From an uncultured Saprospiraceae bacterium (lineage in GTDB: Bacteria > Bacteroidota > Bacteroidia > Chitinophagales > Saprospiraceae): a DNA stretch of 53,197 nt. Within the stretch, counting starts at the first letter, position 1. The number at the start of each line of letters is the position of its first letter. The stretch spans positions 1 through 53,197 of the forward strand of contig CAKZTD010000264.1 of assembly GCA_937921595.1 (NCBI GenBank), given 5' to 3'. The notes below the pieces were generated by a model. That model had not been told where the DNA came from, made no database searches, and saw only the letters and a list, made by a program, of their open reading frames with translations. Shown piece after piece: positions 17,707-26,620 of the stretch. Both the position numbers and the translations under genes were made by a program.

Positions 17707-18900
17707 ATGGCACTAAAAGAGCAAATCAAGCAATTGGCTAAAGAATATGCCGAGGATACTATTAAGATCCGACGCCACATTCATCAGAATCCTGAGCTTT
17801 CTTATGAAGAAATAAAAACAGGACGTTTCATCGCTCAGAAACTTAAAGCCTATAAAATTCCTCACGAGCATGGTTGTGCTGTGAATGGAGTAGTAGGAAT
17901 TATTAAAGGAAAAAATCCTGATAAAAAAGTCGTTGCACTTCGAGCTGATATAGATGCTTTACCAATCGAAGAAGCAAATGATGTTTCTTATAAATCAAAA
18001 AACAAAGGAGTCATGCATGCTTGTGGACATGATGTTCATACTTCCTCTTTGTTGTGTACCGCTAGGATTTTAAATAAATTAAAAAAGGAGTTTGAAGGGA
18101 CAGTCAAACTTATTTTTCAACCTGCAGAAGAAAAACTACCAGGTGGTGCTTCCATTATGATCAAGGAAGGGGTTTTAGAAAATCCAAAACCTAAAAGTAT
18201 TTTTGGACAACATGTACATCCACCACTAGAAGTTGGAAAAATTGGCCTCAGACCAGGCATGTATATGGCTTCAGCTGATGAAATCTATATGACTGTAAAA
18301 GGCCGAGGTGGACATGGCGCATTACCTCATGATTGCATAGATCCAATTTTGATAACGGCACATATTCTTACTGCGCTTCAACAAATCGTTAGCCGAAAAT
18401 CTAACCCTACGATTCCAAGTGTTCTGACTTTTGGAAAAATAAATTCTACTGGGGGAGCTACGAACATTATTCCTAATGAAGTAAAATTGGAAGGAACCTT
18501 TCGAACCATGAATGAAAAATGGAGAAAGAAGGCCCACAAGTTAATGCGTAAGATGGCAAAAAATATGGCAAAAAGCATGGGAGGTGCCTGCAGTTTTAAA
18601 ATTGTAAAAGGTTATCCTGCTTTAATTAATCATCCCGAACTAACTTTAAAAGCTAAAGAAAATGCGATCGCGTTTTTAGGAAAAAAGAATGTTGTTGATC
18701 TTCCGATTCGAATGACAGCCGAAGATTTTTCCTATTACTCGCAAGAGATGCCAGCTTGCTTTTACAGACTAGGAACTGGGAATTCTAAGAAAGGAATTAC
18801 TTCTCCGGTTCATACCAACACATTTAATATTGATGAAAGAGCTTTGGAATTGGGGGCTGGTTTGATGGCTTGGTTGACGGTGAGCGAACTTGGTGAGTAA
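17707..18900 (+). CDS. M20 family amidohydrolase
   Basis: 397 residues, cytoplasmic. Belongs to the aminoacylase/N-acyl-L-amino-acid amidohydrolase (hippurate hydrolase-like) group of metallopeptidase family M20. Motifs in order: IRRHIHQNPELSYEE, ALRADIDALPIEE, HACGHDVHTSSLL with a metal-binding His and Asp, QPAEEKLPGGASIMI with the Glu pair, GQHVHPPLEVGKIG, and MTAEDFSYYSQEMPACFYRLG near the end with the last metal-side residues. The dimerisation (lid) domain lies between about 190 and 300. The natural substrate cannot be read from sequence. It stands 93 nt after the glycosyltransferase gene without a terminator between. Confidence 0.9.
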   Translation: MALKEQIKQLAKEYAEDTIKIRRHIHQNPELSYEEIKTGRFIAQKLKAYKIPHEHGCAVNGVVGIIKGKNPDKKVVALRADIDALPIEEANDVSYKSKNKGVMHACGHDVHTSSLLCTARILNKLKKEFEGTVKLIFQPAEEKLPGGASIMIKEGVLENPKPKSIFGQHVHPPLEVGKIGLRPGMYMASADEIYMTVKGRGGHGALPHDCIDPILITAHILTALQQIVSRKSNPTIPSVLTFGKINSTGGATNIIPNEVKLEGTFRTMNEKWRKKAHKLMRKMAKNMAKSMGGACSFKIVKGYPALINHPELTLKAKENAIAFLGKKNVVDLPIRMTAEDFSYYSQEMPACFYRLGTGNSKKGITSPVHTNTFNIDERALELGAGLMAWLTVSELGE

Positions 18901-19112
18901 TTAAAAGAGGGGTAGAAGCATAAGGAAAGGGCGTTTTTTATAGTCTTTTTAAAAGGCACTTGAATTATTCTAAAAATAGATATATCTTATAAGTCTTTAG
19001 TATTGAGAAGACTATTTATTTTTTTTTTTATAATTTATTGTTAAAAAAGACCCCAGACTCTAAAATTGGCGTTAAAATTGCGGTTTTTTTTAATATCAAA
19101 CAAACTATGATT

Positions 19113-19120
19113 TAATTTTG
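19113..19120 (+). promoter_or_regulatory. Promoter -7 box for the response regulator
   Basis: TAATTTTG, an exact TAnnTTTG match, leaving a leader of about 26 nt before ATG 19152. No TTG at a good distance. Confidence 0.4.
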
Positions 19121-19151
19121 TAATTCTTCACTAAACCCACTCCAATCCTCT

Positions 19152-20429
19152 ATGGCGAAAATATTGATCGTTGACGACGAAGCTGCAATCCGGAATACTT
19201 TCCGTGATATCTTGGAATTTGAAAAGTACTCAGTAGAGGAATCTCCTGATGGACTTGACGCATTAGTTAAACTGAAGCAAAATGCTTTTGATGTTATCAT
19301 TATGGACATTAAGATGCCCAAAATGGATGGCATGGAAGCATTAGAACGTATTCAGATACTAGCTCCAGATACTCCGGTAATTATGATTTCTGGGCATGCT
19401 GACATAAACACAGCTGTTGAAGCTGTAAAGAAGGGAGCCTTTGATTTTGTGTCTAAGCCTCTTGATTTAAACCGAATGCTAATTACGGTACGAAATGCAA
19501 TGGACAAGTCAAGCTTGATCGTTGAAACGAAAGTACTGAAAAGGCGAGTTTCCAGGTCTAAGACTCAAACCATTATTGGGGAGTCAACAGCTATAAGTTC
19601 TATAAAAGGTACGATTGATCGTGTAGCTCCAACAGAAGCTAGAGTATTAATCACCGGTTCTAATGGAACTGGTAAAGAATTGGTTGCTAGATGGATTCAT
19701 GAAAAAAGTGGCCGTAAAGATCATCCAATCATTGAGGTGAACTGTGCAGCGATTCCTTCTGAATTAATCGAGAGTGAATTGTTTGGTCATGAGAAAGGTT
19801 CTTTTACCTCTGCTCACAAACAAAGAATTGGAAAATTCGAACAAGCTAATGGTGGAACTATTTTTCTTGATGAGATCGGAGATATGAGTCTCGATGCACA
19901 AGCGAAAGTTCTTAGAGCTTTACAAGAAAATGTAATCACAAGAGTAGGAGGAGAGAAGGATATTCGAGTAGATGTTCGGGTGATTGCTGCGACGAATAAA
20001 CATCTTAGAGAAGAGATCGATATGAAGAGATTCAGAGAGGATCTTTATCATAGACTTGCTGTAATTGTAATCGAAGTGCCTACGCTTAATGATAGACGAG
20101 AAGATATACCTTTATTGGTAGATCACTTTAATAAATTGGTGAGCGGTGAATATAGCATCGACCCAAAACACATTACTCCGCGAGCAGTTGTTGGTCTTCA
20201 AGAATACAACTGGACAGGAAATATTCGTGAACTTCGAAACGTAATGGAACGATTAATTATCCTAAGTGGTGATGAAATTAATGAAGAGGATGTTAAGAAG
20301 TTTGTTACAGCAAATGGTTCTCAAAAATCATCAAAACTAAGTGAACTCTTCGAAAAGTATGAAAATATCGATGATTTGCTTAAATTTGTGAAGAGTGAAT
20401 ACGAAAAAACAGCCTTGGAGAAGGTTTAG
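19152..20429 (+). CDS. NtrC-type response regulator (REC-AAA+) without a DNA-binding domain
   Basis: 425 residues. Receiver domain 1-120 with acidic pocket DDE (8-10) and phospho-acceptor Asp52 in IIMDIKMPKMDG; sigma-54 activator AAA+ domain from about 140 with Walker A GSNGTGKE (169-176), GSFTSA (216-221) where the sigma-54 contact loop GAFTGA is expected, Walker B GGTIFLDEIGDM, the arginine-finger region FREDLYHRLAVIVIEVP and YNWTGNIRELRNVMERL. The protein stops at FVKSEYEKTALEKV, which looks like the first helix of a Fis-type domain, and has no helix-turn-helix after it. It could act from solution, as known truncated activators do. No sensor kinase gene is adjacent, so the signal is unknown. 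A terminator follows 60 nt downstream. Confidence 0.88.
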   Translation: MAKILIVDDEAAIRNTFRDILEFEKYSVEESPDGLDALVKLKQNAFDVIIMDIKMPKMDGMEALERIQILAPDTPVIMISGHADINTAVEAVKKGAFDFVSKPLDLNRMLITVRNAMDKSSLIVETKVLKRRVSRSKTQTIIGESTAISSIKGTIDRVAPTEARVLITGSNGTGKELVARWIHEKSGRKDHPIIEVNCAAIPSELIESELFGHEKGSFTSAHKQRIGKFEQANGGTIFLDEIGDMSLDAQAKVLRALQENVITRVGGEKDIRVDVRVIAATNKHLREEIDMKRFREDLYHRLAVIVIEVPTLNDRREDIPLLVDHFNKLVSGEYSIDPKHITPRAVVGLQEYNWTGNIRELRNVMERLIILSGDEINEEDVKKFVTANGSQKSSKLSELFEKYENIDDLLKFVKSEYEKTALEKV

Positions 20430-20488
20430 TATTCCTATTAAAACGAAAACCGATCAAAGAATTGATTTAAAAAATCTTTATAATTTCA

Positions 20489-20518
20489 GAAAGCCTGTCA
20501 TAACCTGACAGGCTTTTT
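20489..20518 (+). terminator. Intrinsic terminator after the response regulator
   Basis: Stem AAAGCCTGTCA and its perfect complement TGACAGGCTTT around a TAACC loop, followed by two further T residues. It ends about 20 nt before the start of the next gene. Confidence 0.88.
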
Positions 20519-20537
20519 GGCGCCTAACACGATAATT

Positions 20538-21278
20538 ATGGAAAACACAGAAAATAAAAAAACTGAAAACAAAACACCTGAGAATAGCAAAGAAAGAAGA
20601 ATGAAAGCATGGAGTAAGCATAAAGGAGAAAACTCCTGGACGATGTTTAAAGTAATGTCAGAATTTGTCAATGGTTTTGAAACCATGAACCGAATTGGAC
20701 CATGTATTTCAATCTTTGGATCTGCCAGAACACAACCGGAACATCCTCATTATCAATTGGCTGTTCGTATCGCAATGCACTTGACTGATGAAGGCTATGG
20801 TGTGATCACCGGCGGTGGTCCTGGAATCATGGAAGCTGGAAACAAAGGAGCATCAATGAATGGTGGTCTGTCTGTTGGTTTAAATATTGATCTTCCTTTT
20901 GAGCAAGGTCATAATCCTTTTATTCATCATGAGCATAATTTGAATCACCGATATTTCTTCGTTCGAAAAGTAATGTTTGTAAAATATGCTCAGGCTTTTA
21001 TCGCATTGCCTGGTGGTTTTGGAACGATGGACGAACTTTTTGAAGTACTGACTTTGATTCAAACTAAAAAAATTACTCGAGTTCCTGTCATCTTAGTTGG
21101 AAAAGAATTCTGGGGTGGATTGAGACAATGGATTATTGATGTAATGCTTAAACAAGCGGGTAATATCAGTGAACCGGATTTGGATTTAATTCCTATCGTT
21201 GACGACCCTGAAGAGATCGTAAAAATTATCAATGATTTCTATAGTGGAAGTGAATTTTCTCCAAATTTCGATTTGTAA
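20538..21278 (+). CDS. LOG family (TIGR00730-type) nucleotide 5'-monophosphate phosphoribohydrolase-like protein
   Basis: 246 residues from ATG 20538. An in-frame TTG at 20517 lies in the preceding terminator's T run and is rejected as the start. Rossmann fold with ISIFGSARTQPEHPHY, GYGVITGGGPGIMEAGNKGA, HRYFFVRKVMFVKYAQAFIALP and the hallmark PGGFGTMDELFEVLTLIQT. The family cleaves the ribose phosphate from cytokinin or purine nucleotide monophosphates; in bacteria the substrate is often AMP or unknown. The N-terminal 35 residues are charged and poor in hydrophobics (MENTENKKTENKTPENSK), an extension not needed for the fold. Stands alone between two terminators. Confidence 0.9.
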   Translation: MENTENKKTENKTPENSKERRMKAWSKHKGENSWTMFKVMSEFVNGFETMNRIGPCISIFGSARTQPEHPHYQLAVRIAMHLTDEGYGVITGGGPGIMEAGNKGASMNGGLSVGLNIDLPFEQGHNPFIHHEHNLNHRYFFVRKVMFVKYAQAFIALPGGFGTMDELFEVLTLIQTKKITRVPVILVGKEFWGGLRQWIIDVMLKQAGNISEPDLDLIPIVDDPEEIVKIINDFYSGSEFSPNFDL

Positions 21279-21333
21279 AATAAGTAATCGACTATTCGAA
21301 CTTTAACTATCCTATTGAGATTTATTAGAGTTC

Positions 21334-21419
21334 AAACCTTATTAAATAATTAAGGTTTTACGGTATTCGGTTTTAGGTATTCGGTGACTCCGAAAAACTA
21401 AAACGGAATACCGTTTTTT
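21334..21419 (+). terminator. Double hairpin terminator between convergent LOG and porin genes
   Basis: First a short hairpin AAACCTTA/TAAGGTTT at 21335-21359. Then a long stem with arms at 21360-21376 and 21398-21414 (17 positions, one mismatch) that encloses an inner TTCGG/CCGAA hairpin; T run at 21414-21419. The long stem resembles the hairpin at 30069-30107 (see findings). Confidence 0.82.
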
Positions 21420-21422
21420 CTG

Positions 21423-23330
21423 TTAATTCAATAATTGCCAAGAAACGCCAAACTTAAAAGTGAAATAAGGTTGAGCATAATTAGCAACCTGATAATATAA
21501 ATCATCCCAAATTAATTTGTTCAGATTCTCGCCACGGACATATAGTCTGAAGTTCTTCACTTTAAAACTCGCAAAGACATCTGTTACCGGATATAATTCC
21601 AATTCCTGTTCATCTTGTAAATGAAATTGACCTGTCGCCGGTTGATAGGTATTTGCAAAATAGGATTTTACTAATCGTAAATCCAGCCCGATTCTAAGTC
21701 GCATCCTTTTTTTTCTAAAAGCCTTTCCTTCAAAATATAATGTGTGTTTGCTGAAAACAGAAGGCACCCGAATGACATCGTCGGTAGTTGTTTGTAAAGC
21801 GAGGGTATTATCAAGGTGGAATTTCCAAACTTTAAAATCTTGATTGATAATGAGTTGGAATACATTTATGGTAGCACCTGATTGTTGTGGAAAGGCTAAA
21901 GTGTCAAAGTAGATTAAATTATTGATGATGTGATATTGACCAGTTGCGCTAAATCGTAATTGTGGTAAACTATAAGTAGCAGAAATACTATTTTCAAAAG
22001 TTTTATCAAAATCGTTTTTCCAAACAGATTGCTCTGAGATAAACATTTGTCTTTGAATCAAACTAGAAGAGTAAAGCTGATTGACCAGCGAAGCTTTGAA
22101 TGTTCCTGCTTTTTTAAAATCTAAAAATAAGGCTCCTCCAAGCCGATAATCTCCAAAGTTTCCAAACAGATTATATTCTAAATTGGTGTTGACTTTTAGT
22201 CTTTGACTAGGAGCAAAATTCCATTGACCACCTAGGATAAAATGATTGATTGTAGAATCGTTTGGTTCCTGATTTAGAAAATGAATTTGATGTTCTAAGC
22301 TTACTTTTAGCAAATCCCTTTGAGCTTCTTCACCACTTTTAGAAGTGCTGATGGCAAAAGTATTTTCGAGGCTATTGTCTTTTACCAGGTAACGAAGTCC
22401 TCGAGTATCAACCAATAAATCTTCCCCATAATAGATCGTGTCACTTGGTGGTTGCGTATCGTAGAATTTATATTGATTGGTTTTGAAAATAAAATCATGA
22501 CTAAGGACAAGTTTTCTTTTTGGTGCCACTTGCTTAGAACTATCTGCAATCCCTAGTAAATTATATTGATGCGCATAAGCATATTCTCGGCTAAGATGAA
22601 AAGTGTTTGCGGTTCTAAGGAAAACCGGGATATTGAAAACTCTTTCAGCAATCAGAGGCTGAATAGCAATAGCTTCTCGATCTATTCCGCCATTATCTTC
22701 CACCTCATTGGTATTGGAGGTATAGGAAGTAAATGAATCGTATTTTCCATTCGGATGATGGAACCAAAGCCCAATTCCAAATGCGGTGTTGATGGCTTTC
22801 TGAGATTTAAACTGACCATCATTATTCATACGTTTAAAATCAACAGAGAGATTTAGATTGTTCTTAAAATTACGAGTAAATTTTCCTTTGAAGTAAGTGT
22901 CCAGTTGAGTGGGCCCCTGTGTAAAGAAAAGATCGGAAAATGCTTTTTCAACTTTATAAAAAGGAATATCTTTATAGCTTATTTTGTAAATATCATATTG
23001 ATGGAAGCCAATGTCTAGTCCTTTATGATTGCGCGTTTCAAAAAGCTGAGGATAGTAAGCTGTACCAAGGTTTCCCAGCTGTGCATGATCTACATCTCTT
23101 CTTCGAGTTGGATCATATTGCTCAAAGCGATTACCTAATAAGGTATCTGAAAAGGAATGGAGGACATCGATATTATCCTGAAAGAAGTATTGAACATTAA
23201 ACGTGTCAGGCTCCACCTCTGCTTGTTGCGAAGGAGTCGACGCACCACCACTAGTATTGCCGAATTGGGCAACTCCAAGCGAAATATTGAGGAACAGAAA
23301 GATCCAAGCCAAATAATACCTTGTCTTCAT
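21423..23330 (-). CDS. Putative porin (Porin_10-like beta-barrel)
   Basis: 635 residues. Signal peptide (LNISLGVAQ), then family-like segments: QYFFQDNIDVLHSFSDTLL, DPTRRRDVDHAQLGNLGTAYYP, GLDIGFHQYDIYKIS, and a C-terminal half rich in alternating aromatic strands (FLRLGIDLRLVKSYFAN-like repeats, ...YFTFKFGVSWQLLN at the end, a typical outer-membrane barrel terminus). This family of uncharacterised Bacteroidota outer-membrane proteins is annotated as putative porin; transported solutes are not known. It is monocistronic: convergent with the LOG gene on one side, divergent from a small lipoprotein on the other. A -7 box at 23336 lies only 5 nt before the ATG. Confidence 0.85.
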   Translation of the reverse strand: MKTRYYLAWIFLFLNISLGVAQFGNTSGGASTPSQQAEVEPDTFNVQYFFQDNIDVLHSFSDTLLGNRFEQYDPTRRRDVDHAQLGNLGTAYYPQLFETRNHKGLDIGFHQYDIYKISYKDIPFYKVEKAFSDLFFTQGPTQLDTYFKGKFTRNFKNNLNLSVDFKRMNNDGQFKSQKAINTAFGIGLWFHHPNGKYDSFTSYTSNTNEVEDNGGIDREAIAIQPLIAERVFNIPVFLRTANTFHLSREYAYAHQYNLLGIADSSKQVAPKRKLVLSHDFIFKTNQYKFYDTQPPSDTIYYGEDLLVDTRGLRYLVKDNSLENTFAISTSKSGEEAQRDLLKVSLEHQIHFLNQEPNDSTINHFILGGQWNFAPSQRLKVNTNLEYNLFGNFGDYRLGGALFLDFKKAGTFKASLVNQLYSSSLIQRQMFISEQSVWKNDFDKTFENSISATYSLPQLRFSATGQYHIINNLIYFDTLAFPQQSGATINVFQLIINQDFKVWKFHLDNTLALQTTTDDVIRVPSVFSKHTLYFEGKAFRKKRMRLRIGLDLRLVKSYFANTYQPATGQFHLQDEQELELYPVTDVFASFKVKNFRLYVRGENLNKLIWDDLYYQVANYAQPYFTFKFGVSWQLLN

Positions 23331-23335
23331 AGCTG

Positions 23336-23343
23336 CAAAAATA
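23336..23343 (-). promoter_or_regulatory. Promoter -7 box touching the porin start
   Basis: TATTTTTG on the minus strand, ending 5 nt before the ATG at 23330. If used, the mRNA would be leaderless or nearly so, as with recR. Confidence 0.35.
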
Positions 23344-23440
23344 ATAAACGAATGTTTTGTTTATCGTTTTATATAAACTCTTTTTAAATAATTAAATTGT
23401 ATGGGTATTAATCATGGATTTGTCAAAAAATAAATTGAAG

Positions 23441-23875
23441 ATGAAAAGGCTATTTTTTAAAGCACTTGTATTGTTTTATCTTGTTATTTCAGGGTGTATA
23501 GGAGGCGGGAGCTGCGAACAATTTAATATTGATTCTTTTGAAATAACTTCCGGAATGAATATTCCCAAGGTGACTAGTGTGGATTGTTTTGAAAATGATA
23601 GCCTACGGATTTCGCTTTTTTACCTAAATACAGAAAATCCAGATTTTTTAGAAAGGTATAAAACGATGTCGGGGTATGTGAGTAATTATAACATGACAAG
23701 GGTAGCAGCAAATGGAGGTTTAAACTTAAAAGGAAATTTTTTATTACCCAAGGGATTGGAACTGGCTTGTAATTCCTATTTTGAAACTAGCGGAATGACA
23801 AAGAAAGGGAGATATTGGAAATACCTGATTTGTGAGGAAGAAAAGTTATTGATAGCGGAGATGGTGACGAAGTGA
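23441..23875 (+). CDS. Small hypothetical lipoprotein
   Basis: 144 residues from ATG 23441. An in-frame ATG at 23414 would add nine charged residues before the signal; the inner start gives a standard lipoprotein signal MKRLFFKALVLFYLVISGC with lipobox Cys19. The mature part contains three further cysteines (in GGGSCEQF, VTSVDCFE, LELACNSYF) plus one near the end (LICEEEK), which could form disulfides in the periplasm. I do not recognise a family. It is divergent from the porin (about 110 bp apart) and convergent with fabI. Frame and signal peptide make it a believable gene; function unknown. Confidence 0.72.
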   Translation: MKRLFFKALVLFYLVISGCIGGGSCEQFNIDSFEITSGMNIPKVTSVDCFENDSLRISLFYLNTENPDFLERYKTMSGYVSNYNMTRVAANGGLNLKGNFLLPKGLELACNSYFETSGMTKKGRYWKYLICEEEKLLIAEMVTK

Positions 23876-23876
23876 A

Positions 23877-23921
23877 AATTCTAAGTTTACTAAACCTTCA
23901 AGATTTAATAAACTTAGAATT
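23877..23921. terminator. Hairpin between the convergent lipoprotein and fabI genes
   Basis: Perfect 13-bp inverted repeat AATTCTAAGTTTA (23877-23889) and its complement (23909-23921) with a 19-nt loop. No long T run on either side, so it is a weaker terminator that could work in both directions. Confidence 0.55.
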
Positions 23922-23932
23922 GGATACCTTTT

Positions 23933-24736
23933 CTACATATCTAAAATAGCTGGACTCATTCCCATATTGGAAAATCCACCATCGTGATATAGATTTTGCA
24001 TTGTGATAAATCTAGATAAATCAGAGAACATATAGACGCAATAATTTGCGCAAGCTTCAGCTGGTGCATTTCCTAAAGGAGACATTTTATCTGCGTAGTT
24101 GAAGAACTCTTGGAAACCTTTGATTCCACTTCCTGCAGTTGTCATTGTTGGAGATTGCGATAGAGTATTGACCCGAACTTTTTTATCAATACCAAGGTGG
24201 TAACCAAAGCTACGAGCGAAAGATTCTAAAAGAGATTTAGATTCTGCCATTTCATTATAATCAGGGAAGGTACGTTGAGCTGCTATGTAAGTAAGTCCAA
24301 GAATAGATCCCCAATCATTGATCGCATCTAATTTTACCAATGACTGCATAACTTTATGAAAAGAAATAGCAGAAATATCAAAAGTCTTTTGCATCCAATC
24401 GTATTTGATATCTGTGTAGTCTCGTTTTTTACGAACGTTTATAGACATACCAATTGCGTGCAAAACAAAGTCAATCTTTCCACCCAAGATCTCCATGGAT
24501 TTAGTGATTAGGTTTTCAAGATCTTCGATGCTTGTCGCATCTGCAGGAATAACTTCTGCATTACATTTTTCACCAAGTTCCTGAATTTTTCCAAATCTCA
24601 ATGCTACTGGAGCATTACTCAAAACAAATTGAGCGCCTTCTGCATGACATTGTTCCGCGACTTTCCAAGCGATAGATTGATCATCTAATGCTCCGAATAT
24701 GATTCCTCTTTTTCCCTTTAGTAAGTTGTGTGACAT
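23933..24736 (-). CDS. fabI: Enoyl-[acyl-carrier-protein] reductase FabI
   Basis: 267 residues, cytoplasmic. Reduces trans-2-enoyl-ACP with NAD(P)H in the last step of each fatty-acid elongation cycle. Short-chain dehydrogenase fold of the FabI type: GKRGIIFGALDDQSIAWKVAEQ (cofactor loop with the FabI-specific insertion), LHAIGMSI, and the active-site pattern LTYIAAQRTFPDYNEMAESKS with Tyr150, Tyr160 and Lys167; then VRVNTLSQSPTMTTAGSGI, the substrate-binding lid, and LYHDGGFSNMGM. It follows recN on the same strand by 51 nt, so the two are probably cotranscribed. Confidence 0.95.
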   Translation of the reverse strand: MSHNLLKGKRGIIFGALDDQSIAWKVAEQCHAEGAQFVLSNAPVALRFGKIQELGEKCNAEVIPADATSIEDLENLITKSMEILGGKIDFVLHAIGMSINVRKKRDYTDIKYDWMQKTFDISAISFHKVMQSLVKLDAINDWGSILGLTYIAAQRTFPDYNEMAESKSLLESFARSFGYHLGIDKKVRVNTLSQSPTMTTAGSGIKGFQEFFNYADKMSPLGNAPAEACANYCVYMFSDLSRFITMQNLYHDGGFSNMGMSPAILDM

Positions 24737-24787
24737 ATGTATTTAGTTTAGTGGTATTTTTTAATTAGCGTATTGGTTGATTTGTGA

Positions 24788-26443
24788 TTATAGTTTTAAA
24801 AGTTCCTTGGCATTTTCGATAGCCGAGTCAGAAGGAGGACTTCCACTTAGCATAGTCGCTACTGCTTTTATTCTTTCTTCCGTTTTTAAAAGTCTGACAC
24901 TCGTTACAGTCCGATCACCTTTTACTTGTTTGAAAACAAAATAATGAGCATCAGCTTTGACCGCAATTTGAGGTGTATGTGTAATCGAAACGACTTGATG
25001 TTTATTAGCTAATCCGTGGAGAATATTCCCCATTTTTAAAGCAACATCTCCAGAAACTCCGGTGTCAATTTCATCAAAAATCAGAGTCGGTAATGGTATC
25101 GCACTTGCGACTAAAGATTTAGTACAAAGCGTCAGTCTTGAAATTTCTCCTCCTGAAGCAACATCTTTTATAGATGAAAACTTGCTGCCCATATTTGGAG
25201 CAAAAAGGAAATTGATTTCATCGATTCCGGTATTGTTAAATTCTTCGATGGTCGAAACTTCCACTTTGAGTTTCGCATGTTCCATTGAAAGCTGTCCTAA
25301 TAAATTATGGACTTTCTTTTCGAAACCAGGAACAACTGCTTTTCTACGTTTTGAAAGTTTAGCAGCGCTCTTCGACAATAACGATTTTCGAGCTTCGATA
25401 CTCTGTTCGATCGATTCAATTTCTCCAGAGAGATCAGAAAATTCAGTTAAGCGTTTTTCCAAATCACTTTGAATATTTAAAAGTTCCGATACGGTTTTGA
25501 CGTGATGCTTATTTTGTAATTTGTAAACCTGATCCAATCGGTTCTGAATTTCTGTAATTCGTTCCGCATCATATTCCGTATCATCCGCTACCTTTTCAAA
25601 ATCCTGAACCAAGTCTTGTAATTCTACCAAAAGGCCATCATACCGAGAAGTAATACTTTCCAGATCAGGATGGAAATTTCGAACCGAAGCCAAAGATTGT
25701 GCAATCTCTTCCATCTTATTAATCACCGATTGTTCGTCTTCACTCAAGGCACGAAAGGCAGCCCCCAGAATCTTTTTAATATCCTCAGCATTGGTTAAAC
25801 GATTGAGTTCACCTTCTATCTTTTCCTGCTCTCCTTCAATCAATTGAACCTCGTGGAATTCTTTTAATTGGAAACTGAGAAAATCAATTTCTTTAGAAGC
25901 GGTTTGACTTTGCTGGATGAGTTTTGAAAGCCGTCGTTTATCAATTTGGTACTGTTTGAATTCTTCTTGATATTCTTCGATCAGTGCATTGTTTTCTGCA
26001 AGCGAATCGATCATTCGCAATTGGAAAGATACATTATGAATATCAAGGGTGTCAAACTGCTGATGTAAATCGATCAGTGATCCACTAAGCTTCTGTAAGG
26101 TTTTTAGATTGACAGGCGTGTCATTGACAAAAGACCGAGATTTTCCACTTGGCGTCATTTCTCTACGAACCACAACTTCCGAATCATAGTCGATATCATG
26201 TTCTTCAAAAAAGCCTTTGAGTTTGTATTTCGAAACATCAAAGATAGCTTCGACGATACATTTTTTAGAATTGTCGTAAAGAGATTTGGTGTCTGCTCTT
26301 TTGCCCATGATAAGGCCTAAAGCTCCCAAAAGGATAGATTTACCTGCTCCAGTTTCTCCAGTAATAATGGTCAGGCGATCAGAGAAGTCGATTTCTTGCT
26401 CCTCGATAATCGCATAGTTTTTAATGATTAGGCGTTTTATCAT
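24788..26443 (-). CDS. recN: DNA repair protein RecN
   Basis: 551 residues. SMC-like ATPase that acts at double-strand breaks. The N-terminal head has Walker A GETGAGKS at residues 29-36 and the RecN-typical VVVRREMTPSGKSRSFVND. The middle, about 155-370, is a long heptad-rich coiled coil. The C-terminal head carries the signature VASGGEISRLTLC and Walker B LIFDEIDTGVSG, then VVSITHTPQIAVKADAHYF. Length is the family norm. fabI lies 51 nt downstream. The DNA upstream (26500-26620) contains a cluster of small palindromes. Confidence 0.96.
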   Translation of the reverse strand: MIKRLIIKNYAIIEEQEIDFSDRLTIITGETGAGKSILLGALGLIMGKRADTKSLYDNSKKCIVEAIFDVSKYKLKGFFEEHDIDYDSEVVVRREMTPSGKSRSFVNDTPVNLKTLQKLSGSLIDLHQQFDTLDIHNVSFQLRMIDSLAENNALIEEYQEEFKQYQIDKRRLSKLIQQSQTASKEIDFLSFQLKEFHEVQLIEGEQEKIEGELNRLTNAEDIKKILGAAFRALSEDEQSVINKMEEIAQSLASVRNFHPDLESITSRYDGLLVELQDLVQDFEKVADDTEYDAERITEIQNRLDQVYKLQNKHHVKTVSELLNIQSDLEKRLTEFSDLSGEIESIEQSIEARKSLLSKSAAKLSKRRKAVVPGFEKKVHNLLGQLSMEHAKLKVEVSTIEEFNNTGIDEINFLFAPNMGSKFSSIKDVASGGEISRLTLCTKSLVASAIPLPTLIFDEIDTGVSGDVALKMGNILHGLANKHQVVSITHTPQIAVKADAHYFVFKQVKGDRTVTSVRLLKTEERIKAVATMLSGSPPSDSAIENAKELLKL

Positions 26444-26499
26444 AGGTCATTTAATATAAGCGGTAAAGATAGGGATAAATTCGCAAATTGAATAGTGTG

Positions 26500-26620
26500 A
26501 GATTGCCTACGGCAATAGGGGCTATGAGTGTATTCTCTATTCGCATAGCGAATCTATCCCTCATCACTATCTGACTGTAAGGAGGATCTATCCCTATAGC
26601 CGCAGGCAATCTATCCTTTA
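26500..26620. repeat. Cluster of three short palindromes (REP-like)
   Basis: ATTGCC-TAC-GGCAAT at 26502-26516, ATTCGC-ATA-GCGAAT at 26539-26553 and ATAGCC-GCA-GGCAAT at 26595-26609 (one mismatch), each a 6-bp stem with a 3-nt loop, each next to a CTATCCC or TAGGGG word. The first and third are also complementary to one another over 15 of 17 bases. Lies between recN and the M1 peptidase gene, both on the minus strand. Confidence 0.7.

Noticed and set aside
20517-20537. TTG start for the LOG gene
   Set aside because: Lies in the T run of the preceding terminator; the ATG at 20538 is in frame and suitable.
25062-25472. 136-codon plus-strand frame opposite recN
   Set aside because: Fully inside recN's conserved coding sequence in a mirror frame; no start context or family resemblance.
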